A stretch of 64,000 bases of DNA from contig NZ_OZ241975.1 of the NCBI RefSeq assembly GCF_965204195.1, positions 1,860,001 through 1,924,000 on the forward strand. The letters run 5' to 3'. Of this stretch, positions 48,944 to 58,817 are shown one piece after another. The notes below the pieces were generated by a model that saw only the letters and a list, made by a program, of their open reading frames with translations, did not search any database and was not told the origin of the DNA. A program made the position numbers and the translations under genes. Origin of the DNA: Poriferisodalis sp965204195. GTDB lineage: Bacteria; Actinomycetota; Acidimicrobiia; Acidimicrobiales; Poriferisodalaceae. How positions within the stretch are numbered: the stretch's first letter is position 1; every line of letters begins with the position of its first letter.

Positions 48944-50083
48944 ATGATGCAGGCCGTTCGCGACCAGCTTGGGCGCATTGTGATCGTGGCGCTCGTCGCC
49001 ACGATCGCTTGGGCGTGGTTCTGGCGACCCCCGTTCAGCTGGACCTTCGCCGTGCTGGTGCTCATCGGCACCGTCGGGGCCGCCGTGGCCGACGGGCGCT
49101 ACGCACTGCGCCGCATCGCGGGCGTGGTCCCGGTGCTGGTCGGTGTGTCGTTCGTGGTGTTCGCGCTGATGGCCAGCCTGCCCGGCGATCCCGCCATCAA
49201 CATCCTGGGACCCGCCGCTACCGCCGACCAGATCGCGATCGTCCGCACCGAACTCGGCCTCGACGAGCCCTTCTTCAACCGCTACGGCAACTGGCTGGGC
49301 GGCGTGCTCACCGGAGACCTCGGCACCTCGATCGTGCTGCGCGAGGACATCGCGGACGGCATCTCACGCTCCATGACGCCGACGCTGCAGATCATGGCGT
49401 ACTCGGTCGTCATCGCCCTGGGCATCGCCATCCCGCTGGGCATCTGGGCCGGCTACCGGCAGGGCACCAAGACCGACCGGTCCATCAACCACACGATGCT
49501 GGGCTTCCTGGCCACGCCCAACTACGTGCTCGCCGTGATGCTCGTGCTGTTCCTGGCCATCGGCGGGCTCAGCGTGGCGGGCAACGAGATCGGATTCCGG
49601 GCGCTGCCGGCAGCGCGCTATGTGCCTCTCGGCGAGGACGTCGTGCTGCACTTCAAGCACATGCTGCTGCCGTCGCTGTCGCTGGCGATGGGCCAGGCGG
49701 CGGTGTTCATGCGCTTGCTCCGCTCCGACATGATCGGCACGCTGCGACTGCCGTTCATCGATCTGGCTCGCAGCAAGGGACTGCCCACGCGGCGCATCCT
49801 GTGGCGTCACGCGCTGCGTCCGTCGAGCTTCACGCTGCTGACCGTGGTGGGGCTGACGATGGGCGTGCTCATCGGCGGCGCGCTGATCGTGGAGTTCATC
49901 TTCACCATCCCGGGTGTGGGCGCCTACATCTTCCTGGGCGTGACCCAGCGCGACTTCATCGCTGTGCAGGGCGGCGTGCTGGTGATCTCGACGCTGTACA
50001 TCGTGGTGCTCACCATGTCCGACTTCCTGTACCTGGCACTGGACCCGCGGCTGCGCGGCAGGGAGGTGGGCGCCCGTGCCTAA
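48944..50083 (+). CDS. Peptide ABC transporter permease, OppB type
   Basis: 379 residues. The family-typical part begins at LRRIAGVVPVLVGVSFVVFA and includes GDPAINILGP, six membrane helices and the ATPase-contacting EAA loop as IDLARSKGLPTRRILWRHAL. About 60 extra N-terminal residues add two more hydrophobic segments (VALVATIAWAWFW, TFAVLVLIGTVGAAVA). The ATG at 48944 follows GAAGGGGGGAG. The OppC gene start overlaps its end by 8 bp. Confidence 0.92.
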   Translation: MMQAVRDQLGRIVIVALVATIAWAWFWRPPFSWTFAVLVLIGTVGAAVADGRYALRRIAGVVPVLVGVSFVVFALMASLPGDPAINILGPAATADQIAIVRTELGLDEPFFNRYGNWLGGVLTGDLGTSIVLREDIADGISRSMTPTLQIMAYSVVIALGIAIPLGIWAGYRQGTKTDRSINHTMLGFLATPNYVLAVMLVLFLAIGGLSVAGNEIGFRALPAARYVPLGEDVVLHFKHMLLPSLSLAMGQAAVFMRLLRSDMIGTLRLPFIDLARSKGLPTRRILWRHALRPSSFTLLTVVGLTMGVLIGGALIVEFIFTIPGVGAYIFLGVTQRDFIAVQGGVLVISTLYIVVLTMSDFLYLALDPRLRGREVGARA

Positions 50084-50906
50084 GCGGCTGGGGTTCTTCT
50101 TCTGGGCGGCCGTCGCGTACTTGGCTGTGCTCGCGTTCGCGGCGGTCTTCGCCGACATCCTTCCCATCAAGGACCCTGCAGAAACCTTCGCCGGCACGTC
50201 CAAGCAGGGGCCCAGCCTGACGCACTGGTTCGGCAACGACGGCGTGGGCCGCGACGTGTTCAGCCGTGTCATCTACGGAGCGCAGGTGAGCCTGGTGATC
50301 TCGACCGTGGGCACCGTGCTGGCGCTCGTGATGGGCGGCCTGCTGGGCATGGTGTCGGGCTACTACAGCGGCCGGGTCGACCGCTGGCTCACGGCCACGA
50401 TGAACGCCTCGCTGGTGATCCCCCCGCTGATCCTGTTCCTGGCGCTGGTGCTGTTCTTGGACTCCGAGGCGAGGCGGCGCATCTTCATCCTGGTGTTCAC
50501 CTTCGTGCTGCTGTCGATCGCGCCCATCGCCCGGGTGGTGCGCGCCGCCACGCTGTCGATCGCCAACCAGGACTTCGTGCTGGCCGCGAAGACCCTGGGA
50601 GCGCGTGACGGCCGTGTGCTGTTCCGCGAGGTGCTGCCCAACGTCGCCCCCTCGCTGGTCAGCTTCTCCCTCATCATCATGGCCGGACTGATCGTGGTGG
50701 AGGGCTCGGTGGCGTTCCTGGGACTCAGCGTGCCCCCGCCCACGCCCACCTGGGGCGACATGATCAACAAGGGGCGAACCAACCTCGACGTGGCTGCCCA
50801 CATCAGCCTGATGCCGGCCATCGTCATGTTCGTCACCGTGCTGGCGCTCAACTTCGTGGGCGACAAGCTCCAGCAGTACTTCGAGCCGCGGGAGTCGGTC
50901 ATATGA
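50076..50906 (+). CDS. Peptide ABC transporter permease, OppC type
   Basis: A 276-residue permease from GTG 50076, overlapping oppB by 8 bp. It has an N-terminal helix, then HWFGNDGVGRDVFSRVIYGA typical of OppC/DppC, five further helices and the EAA loop NQDFVLAAKTLGARDGRVLF. It pairs with OppB to form the channel. The two ATPase genes follow, the first from 50959. Confidence 0.93.
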   Translation: MPKRLGFFFWAAVAYLAVLAFAAVFADILPIKDPAETFAGTSKQGPSLTHWFGNDGVGRDVFSRVIYGAQVSLVISTVGTVLALVMGGLLGMVSGYYSGRVDRWLTATMNASLVIPPLILFLALVLFLDSEARRRIFILVFTFVLLSIAPIARVVRAATLSIANQDFVLAAKTLGARDGRVLFREVLPNVAPSLVSFSLIIMAGLIVVEGSVAFLGLSVPPPTPTWGDMINKGRTNLDVAAHISLMPAIVMFVTVLALNFVGDKLQQYFEPRESVI

Positions 50907-50958
50907 GGCAGTGTCGTGCGGGCGGGGCTGTGCGGCTGCGGACGAGGGCGGCCCGCTG

Positions 50959-52664
50959 ATGGCCGGCAGCGGCAACGCCCACCTGCGCCCGGACGCCCTG
51001 CTGACCGCACGCGACCTGGTGATGGAGTTCCCCGCAGCCGGCGGTCGCACGGTGTATGCCGTGTCGGGCGTGTCGCTCGATCTGCTCGAGGGCGAGACCC
51101 TCGGGCTGGTCGGCGAATCGGGCTGCGGCAAGAGCACCACGGGGCGGGCGATCCTGCAGCTGCCGACGCCCACCTCGGGTTCGGTGCAGCTCACCGGCCG
51201 GGAGCTGACCGAGCTCGACGAGGACGCCATGCGCGAGGTGCGTCCCCGGCTGCAGATGATCTACCAGGATCCGATCTCGTCGCTGAACCCCCGGCGTCGG
51301 GTGCGTGACATCATCGCCGAGCCGCTGTTCATCGCGCTGGAGAACGTGGCGAGGCGCACCGCCATGGCGATGTGGCAGGACCGCATCGGCGAGATACTGC
51401 AGAACTTGCTGAGACGGGCGGCGCCGCTGCGGATCGTGGGCCTGCTGGCCTCGGTGGCCTTCGTGCTGTGGATCCTCTCTGAGGCCGTCGAGGAGCGCGC
51501 TGCGGAGCCCTGGCTGGGGTGGACGCAGGTGCCCGCTGCGATCATCGGCTTCCCGACGCTTGCGGTGCTGCTGCTGGCCGCTGCGATCGCCCTGCTGCTG
51601 GGCCTGACGTGGGTGCTGCTGGCAGTGATGCTGCCCTTCGGCTTGATGTCGCGCCAGTTCGGCGACGTCTCGGGCGCCGTCGGGCTCGCGGGCGTGGCCG
51701 TCACCACGGGCGCCAGCGCGTTCATGCTCTGGCGCACCTGGTCGAGCTTCGGCGGCTGGGCTCAGTGGCTCAACTCGGGCGGGCTGAGCCTGCTGACCGC
51801 AGTACTCGTCGTCTGGCTGATCGCGTCGATCATGCAGCCGGCGCGCGCCGGCGCCAGCGGCGTCGCCACGACGCTCAGCGCCATGGTGGTCTTGCAGGTC
51901 TTCTACGTCGCCGGTCTCGACGACAGCGCCAAGCTCATCGTGCTCGTCGCCTCCGTCGTGGTCGACACCTTGCTCCTGCGGTGGGTGCTGCGCCGTTACC
52001 GGGCAAACCGCCAAGTCGAGCGCGAGCGGGCCGAGCCACGGGTGCGAGAGGTGCTCAACTACGTCGGCATCAACCCCGACGACGCCTTGGACCGCCGCCC
52101 GTGGGAATTCTCGGGCGGCCAGGCGCAGCGGCTCTCGATCGCCCGGGCACTCGTCAGCGTGCCGCAGGTGATCATCTGCGACGAGCCCGTCTCCTCGCTG
52201 GACGTCTCGGTGCAGGCGCAGATTCTCAACCTGCTCGAAGACCTCAAGAAGCAGATGGGCCTGACGCTCGTCTTCATCGCGCACGATCTCGCCGTGGTCA
52301 AGAATGTGAGCGACCGGGTGGCGGTGATGTACCTCGGCAAGCTCTGCGAGGTCAGCGAACCGGACGCGATGTTCTCCCAACCGGCGCATCCCTATACCGA
52401 AGTGCTGCTGGCAGCGATACCTCATCCCGATCCCGAGGCCGAACTCGGCACCGAGCGCATCGGCGGCGAGCTGCCCTCGCCGATGGATCCGCCGTCGGGC
52501 TGCCGTTTCCGCACACGCTGCCCGCTCGCGGCCGAGCGCTGCGCTGCCGAGGAGCCCGAGATGCGCGAGATCGCGCCCGGCCGGTTCGTGGCGTGCCACA
52601 CGCCGCTCTTCGGCGAGGAGGCACCCGTGCGTGTCGATCTGGCGGCGGTCGCCCGGGGCGAGTC

Positions 52665-52668
<4 letters not shown>
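50959..52668 (+). CDS. Peptide ABC transporter ATPase, OppF-like, with a membrane domain inserted in the nucleotide-binding fold
   Basis: 569 residues. Residues 1-123 are a normal start of an OppF-type ATPase: Walker A GESGCGKST, Q-loop MIYQDPISSLNPRRRVRDII. Residues about 124-365 are foreign to the family and contain six or seven hydrophobic helices (IVGLLASVAFVLWILSEAV, LAVLLLAAAIALLLGLTWVL and others). The fold then resumes: signature FSGGQAQRLSIARAL near 384, Walker B IICDEPVSSLDVS, H-loop FIAHDLAVV, and the C-terminal oligopeptide domain with CRFRTRCPLAAERC. The insertion falls in the helical subdomain that contacts the permease. No frameshift or stop interrupts it. ATG 50959 is preferred to GTG 50911. 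Confidence 0.85.
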
Positions 52669-53813
<1,145 letters not shown>

Positions 53814-53830
53814 CGACAGCGCCGAAGCGG

Positions 53831-54400
53831 TTACGAGGGGACCTCTTCGTACCAGTCGTGTGCGTGGTGCAGCAGGTAGTCGCAGATCTTGGTGCACCGG
53901 TCGAAGGGCTCGCACATGTCGTCCTCGCCCCGCAGCAGTGCCTGCAGCGACAAATCCTTGCGCGCCACGATCATCAGCGTCCGTTTCGCTGCGTCGGTCA
54001 CGGATGTGAGCGAATCGATGGCGGACACCTCCACTGGCAGGGCTGTGCCGCCTAGGCCGGCGAGATCGGTTGCCAGCACGAGCATGTCGGGGCTGCGATC
54101 CAGCGGCGGGAGCGCCCAGGTGAACATCAGGGGCAGCCAGAACTCATCGGGAGGCAGTTCGTCTTCCGGCGTCGCCCACAGCACCTCCTCGAACGACAGC
54201 ATCGTGCGCGGATCGGCTTCCAGCGTGAGGTGGAGGTCGAGCGGGCCGCCGCAGGCCTCAGCGGGGTGCAGGTCGACCTCCCAGGTCTGGCGCAGGCTGT
54301 AGGTCTCGATGAACTGCCGCTCGTCATGGATGTGAAAGCCGTGCGCATGCGCATGGTCTTTCAGGCTCGCCATGTAGCCGGAGATGTCGATCGCTGCCAT
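53831..54400 (-). CDS. Hypothetical protein
   Basis: 189 residues from ATG 54400, with GGGGAG seven nt upstream. Soluble and acidic, with an N-terminal helix (DISGYMASLKDHAHAHGFHI) and patches such as WEVDLHPAEACGGPLDLHLT, resembling actinobacterial proteins of unknown function. Conserved-looking aromatic and His residues are near the C-terminus (LLHHAHDWYEE). No family is recognised and no membrane segment is seen. It faces the importer operon convergently, with 17 bp between the stops. Confidence 0.6.
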   Translation of the reverse strand: MAAIDISGYMASLKDHAHAHGFHIHDERQFIETYSLRQTWEVDLHPAEACGGPLDLHLTLEADPRTMLSFEEVLWATPEDELPPDEFWLPLMFTWALPPLDRSPDMLVLATDLAGLGGTALPVEVSAIDSLTSVTDAAKRTLMIVARKDLSLQALLRGEDDMCEPFDRCTKICDYLLHHAHDWYEEVPS

Positions 54401-54469
54401 CGGGATGCTCCCCACGCGGCGCTGAGGTGATGCGCGGAGGTTATAGCGCCGGGTGGCAGCATTCGACGA

Positions 54470-55237
54470 ATGAATTCAGAGCGCGACGGTTGGCGAGATC
54501 TCCTGCGACGTACTGCCGACGCGGTCGAAGAAGCGCTCGCCGCTTTCGACCACTGGCAGGACGGCGGGGAACGATCCGATCAGTACGCAGTCGATCAGGT
54601 GGCCGACGCAGCGGCACTCGACGTGCTCGACGCAGCGAGCGTCGGCGTGCTCAGCGAGGAATCGGGCCTGCGCGCAGGATCGGGCAGCGAGACCGTCATC
54701 GTGGATCCGGTGGACGGCTCCACCAACGCATCCCGCCGCATCCCGCACTACTGCATCAGCCTGTGTGTCGTCGACGGGCTGACGCCGGTGGCGGGGCTGG
54801 TGCGTCACCTCGTCACCGGCGAGGAATTCACGGCTGTGGCCGGCGGGGGAGCGCAGCGCAACGGTGCCCCGATCGGGCCGAGCGGGCAGACGACCGGTGA
54901 ACGGGCCGTGATCGGCGTGTCGGGTCGCCCCGGCGCTGACCTGCCGGTCTGGCAGGTGCGGGTGCTGGGCTCCGCGGCGCTCGACCTCTGCGCCGTCGCC
55001 TGCGGCCGCCTCGACGCGTACATCGACCTGAACTCGAACCACGGCGTCTGGGACTACGCCGCAGGCATTCTGATCTGTACCGAGGCGGGCGCATGGACCG
55101 GCGAGGCCGGCGGCAGGGAACTCTTTCACCTCAGCCACAGCGAGCGCCGGGGTCCCGTCGCTGCCAGCACGCCCGAGCTGGCAGCGCTGCTCGGACACGC
55201 TCGGCAGCCGGGGTCTGGGTCAGGCGACGGCCGGTAG
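54470..55237 (+). CDS. Inositol-monophosphatase-family phosphatase
   Basis: A 255-residue member of the Mg2+-dependent IMPase fold. Metal ligands are visible as E in LSEESGL, DPVDGSTN (D-P-V-D-G) and D in GVWDYAAGILICTEAGA. Members hydrolyse inositol phosphate, histidinol phosphate or 3'-phosphoadenosine phosphate. The sequence does not settle which, and no histidine or inositol genes are near. The ATG at 54470 starts about 70 bp from the divergent hypothetical gene, so their promoters share a short gap. tRNA-Val follows. Confidence 0.88.
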   Translation: MNSERDGWRDLLRRTADAVEEALAAFDHWQDGGERSDQYAVDQVADAAALDVLDAASVGVLSEESGLRAGSGSETVIVDPVDGSTNASRRIPHYCISLCVVDGLTPVAGLVRHLVTGEEFTAVAGGGAQRNGAPIGPSGQTTGERAVIGVSGRPGADLPVWQVRVLGSAALDLCAVACGRLDAYIDLNSNHGVWDYAAGILICTEAGAWTGEAGGRELFHLSHSERRGPVAASTPELAALLGHARQPGSGSGDGR

Positions 55238-55257
55238 CCTGCCAAACCCGGCTGTGG

Positions 55258-55331
55258 GGGCGCTTAGCTCAGCTGGCGAGAGCACCTCCCTTACAAGGAG
55301 GGGGTCGCAGGTTCGAGTCCTGCAGCGCCCA
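55258..55331 (+). tRNA. tRNA-Val (TAC)
   Basis: A 74-nt cloverleaf: acceptor GGGCGCT/AGCGCCC with discriminator A, D arm TAGCTCAGCTGG, anticodon stem-loop CCTCC-CTTACAA-GGAGG, T arm GGTTCGAGTCC. CCA is not encoded. Confidence 0.97.
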
Positions 55332-55384
55332 CCGATCTGTGCTTGGACTGTCTCGACGCATTTCCGCTCACGTCAGCGGCCGGC

Positions 55385-56518
55385 TCAGTAGATGCCGGGA
55401 ATGATGCGGTACGGGACCCGCTCGCGGTACTCGGCCCATTTCTCGGGGCCGTACTTCTGCGCGCAGCGCCTGTCGTCGTCCATCTGCCGGTAGCTGAACA
55501 GCGCGAAGACATAGATCAGGTAGAGCCACGCCCAGATGTTGCCGAAGTGACCCCAGGCCACGGCGAGGCCCAGCCCGTAGAACACTTCGCCCATGTAGTT
55601 GGGATGGCGGGATGCGCCCCAGAAGCCGCTGCACAGAATCTTGCGCTCGCCGGCTTCGATGATCTGCGGCTTGATGCCCAGAAAGGTGCGCTCGGGCCAG
55701 CGCTTGAACGTGTACTTCTGCATGTTGGCGCCACGGCTGATGCACCAGCCCGCCACGTACAGCGCCGGTGCGCCGATCAGCCAGAGCGCTCGCCAGCCCC
55801 CGCCATGGCCCGGATCGGGATGCGCTGCCATGCCCCACATCGGGATGATGAACATCCAGCCGTAGACGAACAGGCCGCCCCAGAACATCTTGAACCCGAG
55901 GCGCTCGTAGATGATGTCGAACGTGTAGAGCATCGTTCGTTCGAAGATGAAGTAGTCGACGACGTAGAAGGTGAAGAACGCCGCGAAGAGGTACACGCCC
56001 GGATTGGGGTTGTCGACGTTGTCGTAGTGCCAGACCGCGCCGGAGAAGGCATTCAGCGACAGCATCGTGCCGCCGACGACGTAGAAGTACATCTTGAGAT
56101 CGATGCGGTCATTGAAGAACTGCATCTCCTGGGCGCGGCCGAACCAGCACGCCAGGAGCTTGTTCTTGACGTCGCCCTCGGGCTGGCTGAACACGGCGAT
56201 CAGCGTCAGGATGACGGCCAGTACCGTTCCGCCCGCCACGGCGTACAGCGACGAACGGTAGAACCAGTCGCGTGGCATGCCGGTGAGCTCGAACCACCAC
56301 AGCACCTGCGCCACCACGAACACTGCCAGCCCGTTGAGGCGGTAGCTGCGGGGCTGGCCCGTCACGGGGTCGATGACGTAACCGGGGACGCGCTTGCCGG
56401 GAATGACCATCTGCAGCACGAAGAACGCAGCCATCACGAACAGCGGCGTGAGAAATCCCAGCACCGCCTCGCCCGCAGTCAGCTCTGTCAGGTGACCGAT
56501 GCCGAGCCGTTCGAACAT
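55385..56518 (-). CDS. ERG4/ERG24-type (sterol C14/C24 reductase family) membrane protein, copy 2
   Basis: 377 residues with eight or more membrane helices. The C-terminal block is diagnostic: LCSGFWGASRHPNYMGEVFY, then YRQMDDDRRCAQKYGPEKWAEY and the terminal RVPYRIIPGIY, as in sterol delta-14/delta-24 and delta-7 reductases and related isoprenoid methyltransferases. The family reduces double bonds using NADPH at the membrane. The bacterial substrate is unknown and need not be a sterol. A very similar copy lies 39 bp upstream, so they form an operon and perhaps a heteromer. It is followed convergently by tRNA-Val. Confidence 0.8.
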   Translation of the reverse strand: MFERLGIGHLTELTAGEAVLGFLTPLFVMAAFFVLQMVIPGKRVPGYVIDPVTGQPRSYRLNGLAVFVVAQVLWWFELTGMPRDWFYRSSLYAVAGGTVLAVILTLIAVFSQPEGDVKNKLLACWFGRAQEMQFFNDRIDLKMYFYVVGGTMLSLNAFSGAVWHYDNVDNPNPGVYLFAAFFTFYVVDYFIFERTMLYTFDIIYERLGFKMFWGGLFVYGWMFIIPMWGMAAHPDPGHGGGWRALWLIGAPALYVAGWCISRGANMQKYTFKRWPERTFLGIKPQIIEAGERKILCSGFWGASRHPNYMGEVFYGLGLAVAWGHFGNIWAWLYLIYVFALFSYRQMDDDRRCAQKYGPEKWAEYRERVPYRIIPGIY

Positions 56519-56557
56519 GGGTGGCCTCCTCTCCGGTGCCGCCGCGGCCGGCCGGCG

Positions 56558-57700
56558 CTAGAAGACGCCGGGAAGGATCCGGTACGGAACCCGGGCCTGG
56601 TATTCGGCCCACTTCTCTGCCCCGTACTTCTCGGCGCAGACCTTGTCGTCCTCGAACTGGCGGGGCACGAAGAAGGTCACGATCATGATCAAGTAGCTCC
56701 AGGCCCACAGGTTGGTGAAGTGCCCGAACGCCAAGGCGTTGGACAGCCCGTACAGGGCCTCGCCGAAGTAGCCGAAGTGCCTGGCCTTCCCCCAGAACCC
56801 GCTGCAGAGGATCTTGCGGTCGCCGGCCACGATGACCTCCGGCTTGATGCCGAGGAATGAGCGTTCGGGCCAGCGCTTGAAGGTGTACTTCTGCATGTTG
56901 GAGCCGCGGGAGATCACCCAGCCCGCCACGAACAGCACTGCGCTGCCGATCAGCCAGAGGTACATCGGTCCGCCTGAAAAGCCCGGATCGGGGTGTTTCG
57001 CCAAGCCCCACAGCGGCAGCACGAACATCCAGCCCCATACGAACGGCCCGCCCCAGACGAGCTTGAACCCGACGTTCTCGTGGATGAGGTCGTAGGTGTA
57101 GAGCTGCACTCGCTCCCACACGAAGTAGTCGAAGACGTAGAAGGAGTTGATGACGACGTAGAGGACGAGGCCGGGGTTGACGTCGTCGACGAAATCGGCG
57201 TGCCACGCCAGCGCGGACCACGCGTTGAGCGAGAGCATGGTGCCGCCGACGATGTAGAAGTACATCTTGAGGTCGAAGCGGTTGTTGAAGAACTGCAGCT
57301 CCTGCGCACGTCCGAGATAGAACGCAAGCAACGGGTTCTTCTGTTCGCCCTTGGGCTGGCTGAACACCACGAAGGCGGTCGCGATGGCGGCGATGATCAC
57401 GCCGCCCGCTATTGCGTACATGGTCGAGCGGTAGAACCATTCCCGCGGCAGCCCGAAGAGCTCGAACGCCCACACGATGTGCGCGAGCGCGAACACCAAG
57501 ATGCCGTTGAGCCGGTAGCTGCGGGGTTCGCCGGTCTCGCGGTTGGTGGCGTAGCCGGTGACGCGCCGGGCGGGCAGGATCATGTGCGCCACGAAGGCGA
57601 AGGCGCAGACGAACAGCGGTGTGAGGAAGCCCAGCACTGCTTCGCCCGCAGTCAATTCGAACAGATGGCCGATACCGAGCCAATCGATCATGATCTGCAC
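56558..57700 (-). CDS. ERG4/ERG24-type (sterol C14/C24 reductase family) membrane protein, copy 1
   Basis: 380 residues, closely similar along its full length to the gene downstream (for example MQKYTFKRWPERSFLGIKP in both). It carries the same NADPH-region motifs LCSGFWGKARHFGYFGEALY, DDKVCAEKYGAEKWAEY and RVPYRILPGVF. One difference may matter: the usual RHPNY/RHINY motif, kept as RHPNYMG in copy 2, reads RHFGYFG here, so the two may differ in cofactor or substrate handling. It is first gene of the pair, divergent from the selenoprotein gene. Confidence 0.8.
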   Translation of the reverse strand: MQIMIDWLGIGHLFELTAGEAVLGFLTPLFVCAFAFVAHMILPARRVTGYATNRETGEPRSYRLNGILVFALAHIVWAFELFGLPREWFYRSTMYAIAGGVIIAAIATAFVVFSQPKGEQKNPLLAFYLGRAQELQFFNNRFDLKMYFYIVGGTMLSLNAWSALAWHADFVDDVNPGLVLYVVINSFYVFDYFVWERVQLYTYDLIHENVGFKLVWGGPFVWGWMFVLPLWGLAKHPDPGFSGGPMYLWLIGSAVLFVAGWVISRGSNMQKYTFKRWPERSFLGIKPEVIVAGDRKILCSGFWGKARHFGYFGEALYGLSNALAFGHFTNLWAWSYLIMIVTFFVPRQFEDDKVCAEKYGAEKWAEYQARVPYRILPGVF

Positions 57701-57820
57701 CCCTTCTCACGCCGGTCAGCGCAGACTGCCAGTATTGCCGTCAGCGGCGAGCGGTCGTGGGACTCATCGACGTACTCGGCGGTAGCGTCCGCTGGCAACG
57801 GCAGGAAGGTGCGTGAAGCC
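57701..57820. promoter_or_regulatory. Divergent promoter region between ERG24-like operon and selenoprotein gene
   Basis: 120 bp. AGGAAGG at about 57803-57809 is the ribosome-binding site of the plus-strand gene. No clear -10/-35 pair was identified by eye. Confidence 0.35.
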
Positions 57821-58309
57821 ATGAAGCTCGACAGCGGGGATCGATTCCCGGAACTCACTCTGGCTGACCTTGAGGATCAGCAGGTCACGATCCCCGACGT
57901 CTTCGGCGACGGCTGGGGTGTGGTGCTGGTCTACCGGGGCCACTGGTGACCGTACTGCCGTCAACAGTTGGTTGACTTCGACGGCGCGGGCTCGCTGCTG
58001 AAGACGCTCGGCGCCAGCGTCGTGGCGCTCTCCGTGGACGACAAGGAGACCACGCAGCGCCTGTCAGAGGGCTTGCAGCTGCGCACGGTGAAGATGCTGC
58101 ACAGCGCCGACATGGCCGAAGTGTCGAAGCTGACCGGCGCCTACACCGAGGAGGCGCGGGGCATCCTGCATGCCACCGGGTTCATCCTGTCTCCGGGCGG
58201 CAAGGTCGCTCAAGCGTGCTATTCGACGGGACCGATCGGCCGGTTCACGGCGCTCGACACCATGCGGATCATCCGTTTTGTGCAGCAGATGCGGCAGCGC
58301 CAGGGCTAG
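57821..58309 (+). CDS. Peroxiredoxin-like selenoprotein with in-frame TGA (Sec43)
   Basis: From ATG 57821 the frame runs through TGA at 57947-57949 to a TAG at 58309, giving 162 residues if TGA is read as selenocysteine. The thioredoxin-fold sequence is continuous across it: VVLVYRGHW-U-PYCRQQLVDF. Cys relatives have YRGHWCPFC-type motifs there, so the TGA replaces exactly the first, attacking Cys of CxxC; C46 is kept. The rest (VVALSVDDKETTQRLSEGL, FILSPGGKVAQACY) is intact AhpC/TSA-like. It probably reduces peroxides using a thiol donor. AGGAAGG precedes the ATG. A SECIS-like hairpin follows the TGA. A nonsense mutation is the alternative. Confidence 0.82.
57957..57985 (+). promoter_or_regulatory. 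Candidate bacterial SECIS hairpin
   Basis: GTCAAC (57960-57965) pairs with GTTGAC (57971-57976) around the loop AGTTG, which starts 16 nt after the TGA. The outer arms GCCGTC and GACGGC (57957-57962 and 57980-57985) can pair alternatively. A short stem with a G near the start of the loop at this distance matches the bacterial SECIS description for SelB binding. Confidence 0.6.
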
Positions 58310-58323
58310 CTCCCATCAACTGC

Positions 58324-58411
58324 CACGTGTCGATTGCTCGGCGGCTAGCCGCCCTGTGCTGATTGCTGGGCGGTTACCCGCCACGTGTTGACTGCTCGGC
58401 GGCTAGCCGCC
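58324..58411. repeat. Three tandem ~30-bp palindromic repeats between convergent genes
   Basis: Units at 58324-58353, 58354-58381 and 58382-58411. Units 1 and 3 begin CACGTGT and end in the palindrome CGGCGGCTAGCCGCC; the middle unit is diverged (GGGCGGTTACCCGCC). They follow the selenoprotein stop and reach into the end of the thioesterase gene, so they may act as terminators for both directions. Confidence 0.7.
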
Positions 58412-58753
58412 GACGATGAACCGCTGGTGTGTACCTTGGGAGATCAGCGTGTCGCCGTGTGTGACCTTGATGTCGAACACCAGGCGCCGGCGGTCGATCT
58501 CGCTGATCTCGCCCGCCACCACCACGTCTTCGCCTGCGGCGACGGCGGCCTCGTGGCTGACACAGATGTGGATGCCCACGGTCGTCTGGTTCTCGTCGAG
58601 GTGCGGCTGGACGCCGAACAGGCACGTGCCCTCGATGAGACGGACCATGTCAGGGGTGGACAGCACCTTGTTGGGCAGGTGCGGCGGAGACATTTCGTCG
58701 GTGACCCGGTGCGTTTCGTTGACACCGAATCCGACCTCTAGGGCTGCGCTCAT
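58403..58753 (-). CDS. Hotdog-fold thioesterase, FlK (fluoroacetyl-CoA thioesterase)-like
   Basis: A 116-residue hotdog protein. The pattern LSTPDMVRLIEGTC, HLDENQTTVGIHICVSHEAA, DRRRLVFDIKVTHGDTLISQG matches the FlK-like thioesterase family (Thr/Glu/His active-site positions in TPDMVRLIE and TTVGIH). Family members hydrolyse small acyl-CoAs. Fluoroacetyl-CoA activity is a specialised case, and the substrate here is unknown. Its last codons lie inside the third 30-bp repeat. It is divergent from the nitrobindin gene. Confidence 0.8.
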   Translation of the reverse strand: MSAALEVGFGVNETHRVTDEMSPPHLPNKVLSTPDMVRLIEGTCLFGVQPHLDENQTTVGIHICVSHEAAVAAGEDVVVAGEISEIDRRRLVFDIKVTHGDTLISQGTHQRFIVGG

Positions 58754-58805
58754 GGCGGCAGACCCTAGAGGTTGCGCTCGGGCTTGACCGCGGAGAGCTC
58801 GCCGC

Positions 58806-58811
58806 TAGGTT
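58806..58811 (+). promoter_or_regulatory. -10 element (TAGGTT) of the nitrobindin gene, leaderless arrangement
   Basis: TAGGTT ends 6 nt before the ATG at 58818, with no ribosome-binding site. Same geometry as at 22234. Confidence 0.55.
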
Positions 58812-58817
58812 GCGGCT

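Noticed and set aside
57947..57949. Peroxiredoxin-like gene as a simple pseudogene
   Set aside because: The only disruption is TGA at the exact catalytic Cys position, flanked by fully conserved sequence and followed by a hairpin. Random decay would rarely give this. It is kept as the alternative if no Sec machinery exists.
58324..58411. CRISPR array
   Set aside because: Units are contiguous and palindromic with no spacers between them, only three are present, and no cas genes are seen. No CRISPR array was found anywhere in the window.
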